14,963 bases of DNA from positions 1 through 14,963 of the forward strand of contig CAMCYB010000040.1 of NCBI GenBank assembly GCA_945883615.1. The letters run 5' to 3'. The notes beneath the pieces are model-generated. The model did no database searches, was not told the origin of the DNA, and saw only the letters and a list, made by a program, of their open reading frames with translations. The position numbers and the translations under genes are program-made. Shown here one piece after another: positions 8,362 to 14,866 of the stretch. The DNA is from Bordetella parapertussis (GTDB lineage: Bacteria > Pseudomonadota > Gammaproteobacteria > Burkholderiales > Burkholderiaceae_B). The number at the start of each line of letters is the position of its first letter. Position 1 is the first letter of the stretch.

Positions 8362-8383
8362 CTTTTTACACATAAAATAATAC
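8355..8383 (+). promoter_or_regulatory. Possible promoter of the XRE gene
   Basis: TTGCTT (8355-8360) and TAATAC (8378-8383) have an ideal 17-base spacing but only moderate matches to sigma-70 consensus. TAAAAT (8373-8378) is a better -10 without a good -35. The start codon follows at 8399 after GGGGA. The -10 is thus very close to the ribosome binding site, leaving almost no leader, which weakens the call. Confidence 0.25.
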
Positions 8384-8398
8384 CTATCGGGGAATTTA

Positions 8399-8752
8399 AT
8401 GATTAGTCAAAGACTAAAGACTGCACGCATTCGTGCAGGTTTGTCGCAAGAAAAACTAGGTAAGCTTGCGGGTATCGACCCGACGTCTGCGAGCGCTCGT
8501 ATGAACCAATACGAGCGCGGCAAACATGCGCCTGATTATCGTTTAATGTGTAAAGTAGCTGACATACTCGATATGCCCGTAAGCTGGTTTTATACCGAAG
8601 ATGAAAGTCAAGCACGCTTACAAGAACTTTTTCACCGTCTTGATCAAATGCCCCGTGAGCACTTATTACTTAAGTTTGAGAGCTTAGCCAAACAAACGGC
8701 TGACTCTAAAAACCCCATTGCCGACGCTAAAACCTTTGCCAATATTGACTAG
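8399..8752 (+). CDS. Small XRE-family helix-turn-helix regulator
   Basis: A 117-residue cytoplasmic DNA-binding protein. The XRE/cro-like HTH spans about residues 1-62: ISQRLKTARIRAGLSQEKLG, then the recognition region around SASARMNQYERGKHAPDY and DILDMPVSWFY. The C-terminal 50 residues (QARLQELFHRLDQM onward) are helical and probably dimerising, ending in a polar tail. The ATG has GGGGA five bases upstream. It is divergent from the LysR gene, and no toxin partner, phage gene or protease-sensing domain is adjacent, so it does not look like an antitoxin or a prophage repressor. It may control itself through the dyad at 8344-8361. The target is unknown. Confidence 0.88.
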   Translation: MISQRLKTARIRAGLSQEKLGKLAGIDPTSASARMNQYERGKHAPDYRLMCKVADILDMPVSWFYTEDESQARLQELFHRLDQMPREHLLLKFESLAKQTADSKNPIADAKTFANID

Positions 8753-8819
8753 TTTTTAAACCCGTCTTTGTTATTTTTTAACTTAATAATGGCAACTTTT
8801 TTTTCACAGCTCGCAGACA

Positions 8820-8853
8820 AAAAAGCGGCTCACTTAAACGATGAACCGTTTTT
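8820..8853. terminator. Possible bidirectional terminator between XRE gene and mscL
   Basis: An A-run, GCGGCTCA, a 9-base loop, TGAACCG and a T-run form an imperfect stem (one bulged G, one mismatch) flanked by A and T tracts. It lies between the converging ends of the XRE gene and mscL and would serve both strands. The stem is short and imperfect, so this is tentative. Confidence 0.4.
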
Positions 8854-8884
8854 GTTGAACATTAAGATTAAGTTAGTCTAATAA

Positions 8885-9343
8885 TCAACGATTATTTTTC
8901 AGCAAATCGCGTATTTCAGTCAGTAAAGCAATATCTGCAGGAGTTGGCGGAGGTGGTGCGGGTGGCTCTTCAGCTTGTGCGTTGTTACGTGCAACATTAA
9001 CTAGCTTGACCATCCAAAAAATCACAAATGCCAACAGTACAAAATTAATCAAGATTGTTAAAAAATTGCCCCATGCAAAAACCGTTGCCCCAGCCTGCGT
9101 GAGGTCTGCATAGGTTTCAGGGCCACTATAATTGCTTGGGCGGGTTAAAACGATAAACTTATTGGTAAAGTCAGCTGCACCGCCCACTAAAAAGTTTATG
9201 AACGGCATGGCCAAATCTTTAACCAATGAGTCAACAATTTTGCCAAAAGCGGCGCCTATTATGACACCAACTGCTAAATCAATCACACTGCCGCGAACTG
9301 CAAAATCTCTAAATTCTTTAATAAAGCCCTTGGTTTTTGTCAT
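8885..9343 (-). CDS. mscL: Large-conductance mechanosensitive channel MscL
   Basis: MscL is an inner-membrane homopentamer that opens at high membrane tension to release solutes on hypo-osmotic shock. The 152-residue protein begins [20 protein letters not shown], a strongly conserved N-terminal amphipathic helix and start of TM1 ([14 protein letters not shown]), then a periplasmic loop and TM2 ([19 protein letters not shown]). The C-terminal part has a proline-rich linker (PPAPPPPTP) and the [10 protein letters not shown] bundle helix. ATG 9343 is chosen because CGAGG sits six bases upstream and the family N terminus begins there; an in-frame start at 9391 would add 16 unconserved residues. 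It is divergent from petA and separated from it by 119 bases. Confidence 0.96.
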   Translation of the reverse strand: MTKTKGFIKEFRDFAVRGSVIDLAVGVIIGAAFGKIVDSLVKDLAMPFINFLVGGAADFTNKFIVLTRPSNYSGPETYADLTQAGATVFAWGNFLTILINFVLLAFVIFWMVKLVNVARNNAQAEEPPAPPPPTPADIALLTEIRDLLKNNR

Positions 9344-9379
9344 GTTAAGCCTCGGTTTAGTGATAATTTTTGTTACAGC

Positions 9380-9408
9380 GTTATAATACACGGCGATTGA
9401 TACTGCAA
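9380..9408 (-). promoter_or_regulatory. Candidate mscL promoter
   Basis: On the minus strand TTGCAG (9408-9403) and TATAAC (9385-9380) are separated by exactly 17 bases, with a five-of-six -10 match and a half-matching -35. It overlaps a perfect plus-strand TATAAT (9382-9387) and lies within the divergent petA promoter region, so the two transcription units may compete here. Confidence 0.45.
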
Positions 9409-9426
9409 ATTGCCTTTGAATGTAAA
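9397..9426 (+). promoter_or_regulatory. Candidate petABC promoter
   Basis: TTGATA (9397-9402) matches the -35 consensus at five of six bases; TGTAAA (9421-9426) is a four-of-six -10 at 18-base spacing. A start near 9433 would give a leader of about 30 bases. A perfect TATAAT further upstream (9382-9387) is the alternative but has no good -35. A small hairpin, TGCCT (9431-9435) with AGGCA (9441-9445), lies just before the AAGGA ribosome binding site. Confidence 0.4.
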
Positions 9427-9462
9427 ACGTTGCCTCTTTTAGGCACCCCGAAGGAATTAAAG

Positions 9463-10107
9463 ATGAGCCACGAAACGACCATTCACCCCGATGATGAAGG
9501 TGCAGCGCCCCTTACATTGCCACCCGACCCATCGCGCCGCTTTTGGATCGGCGCCACGTGCGCCGTTGGTGGCGTAGCAGGTGCTGGGGTTGCTCTACCT
9601 TTTGTGAGCACTTTTGCACCATCTGAAAAAGCACGCGCTGCGGGTGCTCCCGTTGAATTTGACCTTGCTGTTCTCAACCCAGGCGAATTGCGTACTGTTG
9701 AGTGGCGGGGTAAACCCGTTTGGGTCATGCGCCGCACTAAAGAGCAACTGGCTGATTTACCTGGGCTTAACAGTGAGTTGGCTGACCCCAACTCAGATCG
9801 CCCAGGTTATACACCAGCATATGCAAAAAATGATTGGCGTTCTATTAAACCTGAGTTTTTTGTGGGTGTTGCTATTTGTACCCATCTTGGTTGCTCGCCG
9901 ACCCCTAAGCTTGAATCCGGCCCTCAAGCCAGCCTACCCAATAACTGGGAAGGTGGCAGTCTATGCCCATGCCACGGTTCAACGTTTGACTTAGCAGGTC
10001 GGGTATATAAAAACAAACCCGCGCCAGACAACCTTGAAGTGCCGCCTTATCAATATTTAAGTGAGACCAAAATTATTATCGGCGTTGATGAAAATAATAA
10101 AGCCTAA
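9463..10107 (+). CDS. petA: Ubiquinol-cytochrome c reductase Rieske iron-sulfur subunit
   Basis: PetA carries the 2Fe-2S cluster that takes the first electron from ubiquinol in the cytochrome bc1 complex, on the periplasmic side. The 214-residue protein has a twin arginine (Arg25-Arg26 in SRRFW), an uncleaved-type membrane segment (about 28-50), and the cluster-binding boxes CTHLGC (139-144) and CPCHGS (168-173). Cys139, His141, Cys168 and His171 are the expected ligands; Cys144 and Cys170 would form the disulfide. ATG 9463 follows GAAGGA at good spacing; the frame is open back to 9370 but the upstream residues do not resemble the family. Rieske proteins are known Tat substrates, and tatABC is in the same window. 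Confidence 0.97.
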   Translation: MSHETTIHPDDEGAAPLTLPPDPSRRFWIGATCAVGGVAGAGVALPFVSTFAPSEKARAAGAPVEFDLAVLNPGELRTVEWRGKPVWVMRRTKEQLADLPGLNSELADPNSDRPGYTPAYAKNDWRSIKPEFFVGVAICTHLGCSPTPKLESGPQASLPNNWEGGSLCPCHGSTFDLAGRVYKNKPAPDNLEVPPYQYLSETKIIIGVDENNKA

Positions 10108-10120
10108 AGGTGCGGCTTTA
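10098..10120 (+). repeat. Intercistronic hairpin at the petA stop
   Basis: TAAAGCC (10098-10104) and GGCTTTA (10114-10120) form a perfect 7-base stem with a 9-base loop that contains the petA stop codon. No T-run follows, so it is not a standard terminator. It could stabilise or process the petABC message between the first two genes. Confidence 0.4.
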
Positions 10121-10166
10121 ACGTTTTACATCTGCTAAACAGCTAAAGACTCAAAGGAACTGTTTT

Positions 10167-11546
10167 ATGGCTAGCGAAAAAACTGTTGAGACCACAGGGT
10201 TAGTTGGTTGGATTGACCAACGCTTTCCCATGACGTCGACAATTAAGGGGCATCTGTCTGAATACTATGCGCCGAAAAACTTTAATTTTTGGTACTTTTT
10301 TGGCTCGTTAGCCATGTTTGTACTAATTTTACAAATCGTGACGGGTATTTTTCTTGTCATGCATTACAAGCCCGATGCAGCCTATGCCTTTGAGTCGGTT
10401 GAATACATCATGCGTGAAGTGCCTGGTGGTTGGTTTATTCGTTATATGCACTCAACTGGCGCATCGATGTTCTTCGTGGTGGTCTATTTGCATATGGTAC
10501 GCGCCCTCATTTATGGCTCATACCGCAAACCCCGTGAACTCATCTGGATATTCGGCGTAGGCATTTTCTTATGCTTGATGGCCGAGGCATTTTTTGGTTA
10601 CCTGTTACCTTGGGGCCAAATGTCTTATTGGGGTGCACAGGTTATTGTGAACTTGTTTTCAGCCATACCATTTATTGGGCCTGAACTCGCCATCTGGATC
10701 CGTGGTGACTACGTGGTCTCAGACGCCACTTTAAATCGCTTCTTTGCATTCCACGTTATTGCCATACCTTTAGTTTTGGTAGGTTTGGTAGCTGCCCACA
10801 TTGTGGCCTTGCATGAAGTCGGGTCAAACAACCCAGATGGTATTGATATTAAAGATAAAAAAGATAAGTATGGGCGGCCACTTGATGGCATTCCTTTCCA
10901 CCCTTATTACACCGTGCATGACATCATGGGGTTGGCTGGTTTCGCTATTATTTTCATGGCAATTGTGTTTTTCGCACCTGAAATGGGCGGTTACTTTCTT
11001 GAATACAACAACTTTATTCCAGCCGACCCGCTAAAAACACCCTTACACATTGCACCCGTTTGGTATTTCACACCGTTTTACTCAATGTTGCGTGCTACCA
11101 CGGGTGACTTTACTTGGGTACTCGCGGCATCAGCTGTTTTAGGCGCTGCATTAACGTTCTTTCGTTGTAAAGGTTTAGCTAAGTTTGCATGGCCTATCGC
11201 CTTATTAATTGTGGCTGTTTTATTGCGTGTTATTGATGCAAAGTTCTGGGGTGTTGTTGCCATGGGCGGCGCGGTCGTTTTGCTGTTTTTTGTGCCATGG
11301 CTTGACCACAGCCCTGTTCGCTCCATTCGCTACCGTCCTGGTTGGCACAAAGGTTTGTACGCTATTTTCTTCATCAATTTTATCGTTCTGGGCTACTTGG
11401 GTACAAAGGCACCAACAGATGCATTTAATCTGATGTCACAAATTGGTACATTGATTTACTTAGGTTTCTTCTTGTTGATGCCAATCTGGACAGTAAAAGG
11501 CGATTACAAACCTGTTCCAGATCGCGTTGTTTTTCACGCCCATTGA
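10167..11546 (+). CDS. petB: Cytochrome b of the bc1 complex
   Basis: PetB is the membrane core of the bc1 complex; it binds hemes bL and bH and contains the Qo and Qi quinone sites. The 459-residue protein is full length and unsplit, covering both the b6-like and subunit IV-like parts. Heme ligands are His95 and His109 (RYMHSTG, VYLHMVR), and His196 and His211 (FAFHVIA, AAHIVALHE). The second pair is 15 residues apart, one more than in Rhodobacter or mitochondria. The Qo motif that reads PEWY in mitochondria is PVWY here (297-300). Start ATG 10167 has AAGGAA upstream. It sits 59 bases after petA and 24 before petC, in one operon. Confidence 0.98.
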   Translation: MASEKTVETTGLVGWIDQRFPMTSTIKGHLSEYYAPKNFNFWYFFGSLAMFVLILQIVTGIFLVMHYKPDAAYAFESVEYIMREVPGGWFIRYMHSTGASMFFVVVYLHMVRALIYGSYRKPRELIWIFGVGIFLCLMAEAFFGYLLPWGQMSYWGAQVIVNLFSAIPFIGPELAIWIRGDYVVSDATLNRFFAFHVIAIPLVLVGLVAAHIVALHEVGSNNPDGIDIKDKKDKYGRPLDGIPFHPYYTVHDIMGLAGFAIIFMAIVFFAPEMGGYFLEYNNFIPADPLKTPLHIAPVWYFTPFYSMLRATTGDFTWVLAASAVLGAALTFFRCKGLAKFAWPIALLIVAVLLRVIDAKFWGVVAMGGAVVLLFFVPWLDHSPVRSIRYRPGWHKGLYAIFFINFIVLGYLGTKAPTDAFNLMSQIGTLIYLGFFLLMPIWTVKGDYKPVPDRVVFHAH

Positions 11547-11570
11547 GCCTATAACTGACGGAACCCCATA

Positions 11571-12419
11571 ATGATGATGAAAAAGCTCTTAAGCGTAATG
11601 GCCCTTACTTTAGCTTGTGTGACAGCACACGCTGCAGGCAGCGATTATCCGCTTGATAAAGCGCCTAACCGTTTAACAAACCAAGCGGCGTTACAAAATG
11701 GCGCCAAAATGTTTGTTAACTATTGCCTAAACTGCCACGCTGCCGGGTCAATGCGTTACAACAAATTACGCGACATTGGCCTGACTGACGCTCAAATTAA
11801 AGAAAATCTGCTTTTTACGGGTGAAAAAGTGGGCGATTTAATGAAAATCGCAATGACTTCTACTGATGCAAAAGCTTGGTTCGGTGCGCCACCCCCTGAT
11901 TTATCTGTTATTGCACGTTCAAAGTCTATTAATGCAGGCCCCCCTGGTGGTGACTATATCTACACGTACATGCGCACGTTTTATCGTGATACCACTAAGC
12001 CAACCGGTTGGAATAATCTCGCGTTTCCAAACGCGGGCATGCCACACGTCTTATGGGAACGTCAAGGCCCTCGTGAATACACCCATGTGGCCGTTCAACA
12101 AGTCGAGAAAGACGGTAAAAAATCATGGGAACGTGTAACCAGCGTGTATGGCCCACAAGGCTACTGGACAACGAAAACTGAACCCATGACTGATTACACA
12201 GGTAAAGCAACCAGTGGTCATGGCTTTAAGGCATTAGACCCCGCACGTGCAACGGCTTATGACAGTGAAATTGCAGACCTAGCCGCATTTTTGACCTGGA
12301 TGTCTGAACCCGCTCAACTCTTACGCAAGCAGATTGGCGTATGGGTACTTTTATTTTTAGGTATTTTCTTCATTGTGGCTTGGCGCTTAAATGCAAGCTA
12401 CTGGAAGCATATTAAGTAA
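11571..12419 (+). CDS. petC: Cytochrome c1 of the bc1 complex
   Basis: PetC accepts the electron from the Rieske centre and passes it to soluble or membrane cytochrome c in the periplasm. The 282-residue protein has a Sec signal peptide (MMMKKLLSVMALTLACVTAHA, cleavage probably after AHA at residue 21), one heme-binding CLNCH (52-56), the axial Met157 in NAGMPHVLW, and a C-terminal anchor (about 256-273). Three consecutive ATG codons begin the gene; GACGGAA upstream favours the first or second. GYWTTKTEP and the WMSEPAQLLRK segment before the anchor are family features. The operon ends 12 bases later in a strong terminator. Confidence 0.97.
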   Translation: MMMKKLLSVMALTLACVTAHAAGSDYPLDKAPNRLTNQAALQNGAKMFVNYCLNCHAAGSMRYNKLRDIGLTDAQIKENLLFTGEKVGDLMKIAMTSTDAKAWFGAPPPDLSVIARSKSINAGPPGGDYIYTYMRTFYRDTTKPTGWNNLAFPNAGMPHVLWERQGPREYTHVAVQQVEKDGKKSWERVTSVYGPQGYWTTKTEPMTDYTGKATSGHGFKALDPARATAYDSEIADLAAFLTWMSEPAQLLRKQIGVWVLLFLGIFFIVAWRLNASYWKHIK

Positions 12420-12431
12420 TGATTTGCTTGT

Positions 12432-12475
12432 AGCCAGCGCTTGTTATGAACAGGCGCTGGCTTTTCGTTTTTTTG
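12432..12475 (+). terminator. Rho-independent terminator after petABC
   Basis: AGCCAGCGCTTG (12432-12443) pairs with CAGGCGCTGGCT (12451-12462) in a 12-base stem with one G-U pair and a 7-base loop, followed by TTTTCGTTTTTTT. This is a clear intrinsic terminator that separates petABC from sspA. Confidence 0.93.
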
Positions 12476-12510
12476 TTTACACGTCTTTTAATTAGGAAGG
12501 AACGCCTACT

Positions 12511-13122
12511 ATGATGGTTCTTCACTCAGGCACGACCTGCCCTTTTTCTCACCGTTGCCGCTTCGTTTTATTTGAAAAAGGCATGGACTACGAAATAAAC
12601 GATTTAGACTTGTATAACAAGCCCGACGAAATTAATGTCATGAATCCTTACGGCCAAGTGCCTATTTTGGTTGAACGCGATTTGATTTTGTACGAATCAA
12701 ACATCATCAATGAATATATCGACGAACGCTTTCCGCACCCACAACTCATGCCAGCTGACCCGGTCATGCGCGCACGCACACGTTTATTTCTTTTCAACTT
12801 TGAGAAAGAAATGTTTGTTCACGTCGCAGTACTTGAAGACCGTAGCCTGCGCGCTGACACGAAAAAGCTTGATCAAGCTCGCGCAGCTATTCGTGACCGG
12901 CTGTCACAATTAGCGCCATTGTTAATCAAAAACAAATACATGCTAGGCGAAGATTTCTCAATGCTTGATATTGCAATGGCACCCTTGCTTTGGCGCTTAG
13001 ATCATTATGGTATTGAATTACCTAAAACAGCGGCACCCTTGCAGAAATATGCTGAACGTGTTTTTTCACGCCCCGCTTACATTGAGGCGTTAACCCCTTC
13101 AGAAAAAGTGATGCGTCGTTAA
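12511..13122 (+). CDS. sspA: Stringent starvation protein A (SspA), GST-fold
   Basis: SspA is a glutathione-S-transferase-fold protein that binds RNA polymerase and adjusts transcription in stationary phase and acid stress, as known from E. coli and other Proteobacteria. The 203-residue protein has the thioredoxin-like N domain (1-75: LHSGTTCPFSHRCRFVLFEKG, NPYGQVPILVERD, LYESNIINEYID) and the helical C domain (MLGEDFSMLDIAMAPLLWRLDHYGI). A cysteine remains in TTCPFSHRC, but family members lack normal GST activity. The start has AGGAAGGAA upstream; two ATGs in a row begin the gene. TTTAAT (12487-12492) could be its -10, without a good -35. sspB starts at the base after the stop, so the two are one operon. 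Confidence 0.94.
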   Translation: MMVLHSGTTCPFSHRCRFVLFEKGMDYEINDLDLYNKPDEINVMNPYGQVPILVERDLILYESNIINEYIDERFPHPQLMPADPVMRARTRLFLFNFEKEMFVHVAVLEDRSLRADTKKLDQARAAIRDRLSQLAPLLIKNKYMLGEDFSMLDIAMAPLLWRLDHYGIELPKTAAPLQKYAERVFSRPAYIEALTPSEKVMRR

Positions 13123-13608
13123 ATGTCTGAGTCATCGACCAAGCCTTACTTTATTCGGGCACTACACGAGTGGTGCACAGATAATGGCTACACACCACAT
13201 GTTGTGGTGCAAGTCGATGACAATACACGCGTTCCACGTGCGTTTATTAGCGACGGTCAAATCACTTTAAACGTCGGTTTACTTGCCACCAATCAACTTG
13301 ATTTAAACAACGAGTTTATTTCGTTTCAAGCACGATTTGGTGGCAAAACTGAAGATGTGTGGGTGCCGATTTCAGCGGTTAGCGCCATTTTTGCACGTGA
13401 AACCGGTGCAGGTATGGGTTTTGAAGTGGGTGACAGCAACGAGGGGTTTAGTGCAGCAAGTGATGCAGCAAGTGATGACATGACTAATGAAGCAACTGAT
13501 GAAGTAAGTGATGAAGTAAGTGATAACGTAAGTGATGCCGTAACGAATAAGTCACCCAATAAAGAGACGCCCCCACCAAAGCGGCCTCATCTGTCTATTG
13601 TGAAATAA
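13123..13608 (+). CDS. sspB: ClpXP protease specificity-enhancing factor SspB
   Basis: SspB tethers ssrA-tagged peptides from stalled ribosomes, and some other substrates, to ClpXP for degradation. The 161-residue protein has the substrate-binding domain at 1-105 (KPYFIRALHEWCTDNGYTPH, VDDNTRVPRAF, ITLNVGLLAT, FQARFGGK), then an acidic, low-complexity linker, then the ClpX-binding tail RPHLSIVK (154-161). The E. coli tail ends in LRVVK, so the docking motif is intact. The linker contains eight degenerate four-residue units ending mostly in SD. The ATG directly follows the sspA stop with no spacer, and the ribosome binding site would fall inside sspA, suggesting coupled translation. Confidence 0.94.
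   Translation: MSESSTKPYFIRALHEWCTDNGYTPHVVVQVDDNTRVPRAFISDGQITLNVGLLATNQLDLNNEFISFQARFGGKTEDVWVPISAVSAIFARETGAGMGFEVGDSNEGFSAASDAASDDMTNEATDEVSDEVSDNVSDAVTNKSPNKETPPPKRPHLSIVK
13453..13548 (+). repeat. Degenerate 12-base tandem repeat in the sspB linker
   Basis: Eight in-frame units encode AASD, AASD, DMTN, EATD, EVSD, EVSD, NVSD, AVTN. Adjacent pairs are almost identical in bases (GCAGCAAGTGAT twice, GAAGTAAGTGAT twice), showing growth by slippage followed by drift. Copy changes alter only the length of the flexible linker between substrate-binding domain and ClpX tail. Confidence 0.9.
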
Positions 13609-13658
13609 ATAAGTTCTATTGTGAAATAAATATTTCAAAAATCTTTTACAATAGACAG
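13591..13658 (+). repeat. Direct and inverted repeats at the sspB 3' end
   Basis: An 18-base sequence, TCTATTGTGAAATAAATA, occurs at 13594-13611 and again at 13615-13632; the first copy holds the sspB stop codon. CTGTCTATTG (13591-13600) is perfectly complementary to CAATAGACAG (13649-13658), and the second copy can also pair through TCTATTG (13615-13621) with CAATAGA (13649-13655). Inside, TGAAATA (13622-13628) pairs with TATTTCA (13631-13637). The result is two alternative hairpins ahead of the tRNA gene. The 3' arm also contains TACAAT (13647-13652), a possible -10 for the tRNA. Confidence 0.75.
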
Positions 13659-13679
13659 CTTATGTAAAAAAAAACACCC

Positions 13680-13755
13680 GCCGGTGTAGCTCAGTTGGTA
13701 GAGCAGCTCACTTGTAATGAGAAGGTCGAGGGTTCGATTCCTTTCACCGGCACCA
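13680..13755 (+). tRNA. tRNA-Thr(UGU)
   Basis: A complete 76-base cloverleaf. The acceptor stem GCCGGTG (13680-13686) pairs with CACCGGC (13745-13751), followed by discriminator A and an encoded CCA. The D arm is GCTC-AGTTGGTA-GAGC. The anticodon loop CTTGTAA places TGT at positions 34-36, reading ACA threonine codons. The T arm GAGGG-TTCGATT-CCTTT closes with two G-U pairs. The anticodon stem begins with a G-A mismatch (GCTCA against TGAGA), which I believe is tolerated in related tRNAs. It lies 71 bases after sspB. Confidence 0.96.
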
Positions 13756-13776
13756 TAAAGATACTTCTGTATTTAC

Positions 13777-13804
13777 GCTTTTAAATTCGTTACCTATTAA
13801 AAGC
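13777..13804. terminator. AT-rich inverted repeat between tRNA-Thr and the yeiH-like gene
   Basis: GCTTTTAA (13777-13784) and TTAAAAGC (13797-13804) are perfect 8-base arms with a 12-base loop, located between converging transcripts and abutting the yeiH-like stop codon. It could act as a weak terminator in either direction, but there is no proper T-run and the stem is AT-rich. Confidence 0.25.
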
Positions 13805-14866
13805 TTACAACAAAGCAATCGCGATCAACACGAACGCAGCCATCCATAGCGTTTCAACCAGCAACAGCATAAATGGTCGCCAGCCCGCATTCGCCAATTG
13901 TTTAAACGATGTTTTTAAGCCTAGGGCTGAAATAGCGACGACTAAACATATACGTGAAAAATCAACTAACTGGGTTTGAACCACAAGGGGTAAACCACCT
14001 AAAGAATTGATCACAACAAGCGCTACAAATAGCCATAAGAACCAAGGCACCAGTGGTGGTTTTTTTGCATGTTGGGCAGTGGCAATGGCTTCACGTTGTG
14101 TTTTAAATATCGCTGACACAACCACCACCACCACAGCCAACATTGACACTCGAAACAGCTTCACAATAGTGGCGTAATCGCCCGTCGCTTGGTCGATGGT
14201 ATAGCCTGCACCAACGACTTGGGCAACATCGTGAATGGTGCCACCTAAAAATAAACCCGCTAATTCGGGGGGTAGCGACAAAGCAATTGCAATCAATGGG
14301 TAGATAACCATCGCTATCGTTGACAACACGGTCACCGTCACCACCACCATCAGAGTGAAACGATCACTTTCTTTGTCGCGTGGCAAGACGGCTGAAATAG
14401 CCAAGGCTGCTGAGGCACCACAAATAGCAACGGACCCACCTGAAAGCACGCCCTCTGCGCGCGTCATGTGTAATTTTTTACTTAACCAAGCACCACATAA
14501 CAATGTGGTAACGACAGCACCAATTACGATGAGTGCGGTTACCCACCCCAGACCGATAATTTGTTCGGCGGTAATACGGGCGCCCAATAAGCCTACGCCT
14601 AAGCGTAAAACACCGCGTGCGCAAAATTCAATACCCGGTTTTGATTTAGCTTCAAAACTTAAAAAGTGAAATGCGACCCCAAAAAAAAGGGCGAACAATA
14701 ACTGCGGGCCGCCATGAAGGTTCGATACAAAGGTTGCCGCTAAAGCAATCAAACCAGCCAATGCTGAGCCGGGTATTAGAGCCAAGCGGTCTTTTAAATA
14801 GCTTGCGACTGATGAAATGAATTGCCCCGGGTTTTGAGGAGGTTGATTGGTTAAAGTGATTGGCAC
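13805..14866 (-). CDS. YeiH/UPF0324 family putative membrane exporter
   Basis: A 353-residue inner-membrane protein with about ten hydrophobic helices, of the YeiH/UPF0324 family (putative sulfate exporters). Family blocks are clear: GVLRLGVGLLGARIT, SGGSVAICGASAALAISAVL, FLGGTIHDVAQVVGAGYTI and SALGLKTSF near the end. Transport substrate is not established for most members; some are linked to sulfonate breakdown, but no such genes are nearby. The only usable start in this frame is a GTG at 14866, which gives a plausible soluble leader (PITLTNQPPQNPGQF) before the first helix. That start lies inside the 3' end of an IS3-type transposase frame, so the native promoter and perhaps the native start may be lost. 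It is convergent with tRNA-Thr. Confidence 0.88.
   Translation of the reverse strand: MPITLTNQPPQNPGQFISSVASYLKDRLALIPGSALAGLIALAATFVSNLHGGPQLLFALFFGVAFHFLSFEAKSKPGIEFCARGVLRLGVGLLGARITAEQIIGLGWVTALIVIGAVVTTLLCGAWLSKKLHMTRAEGVLSGGSVAICGASAALAISAVLPRDKESDRFTLMVVVTVTVLSTIAMVIYPLIAIALSLPPELAGLFLGGTIHDVAQVVGAGYTIDQATGDYATIVKLFRVSMLAVVVVVVSAIFKTQREAIATAQHAKKPPLVPWFLWLFVALVVINSLGGLPLVVQTQLVDFSRICLVVAISALGLKTSFKQLANAGWRPFMLLLVETLWMAAFVLIAIALL

Noticed and set aside
8399..8752. XRE protein as antitoxin of a toxin-antitoxin pair
   Set aside because: No small toxin-like gene is adjacent; the neighbours are LysR and mscL.
13326..13559. Serine-rich open frame on the minus strand opposite sspB
   Set aside because: It is the antisense shadow of the sspB repeat and resembles no protein.
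13680..13755. tRNA-Thr as an integration site for a genomic island
   Set aside because: I see no repeat of the tRNA 3' end and no integrase in the window; only an IS end is present.
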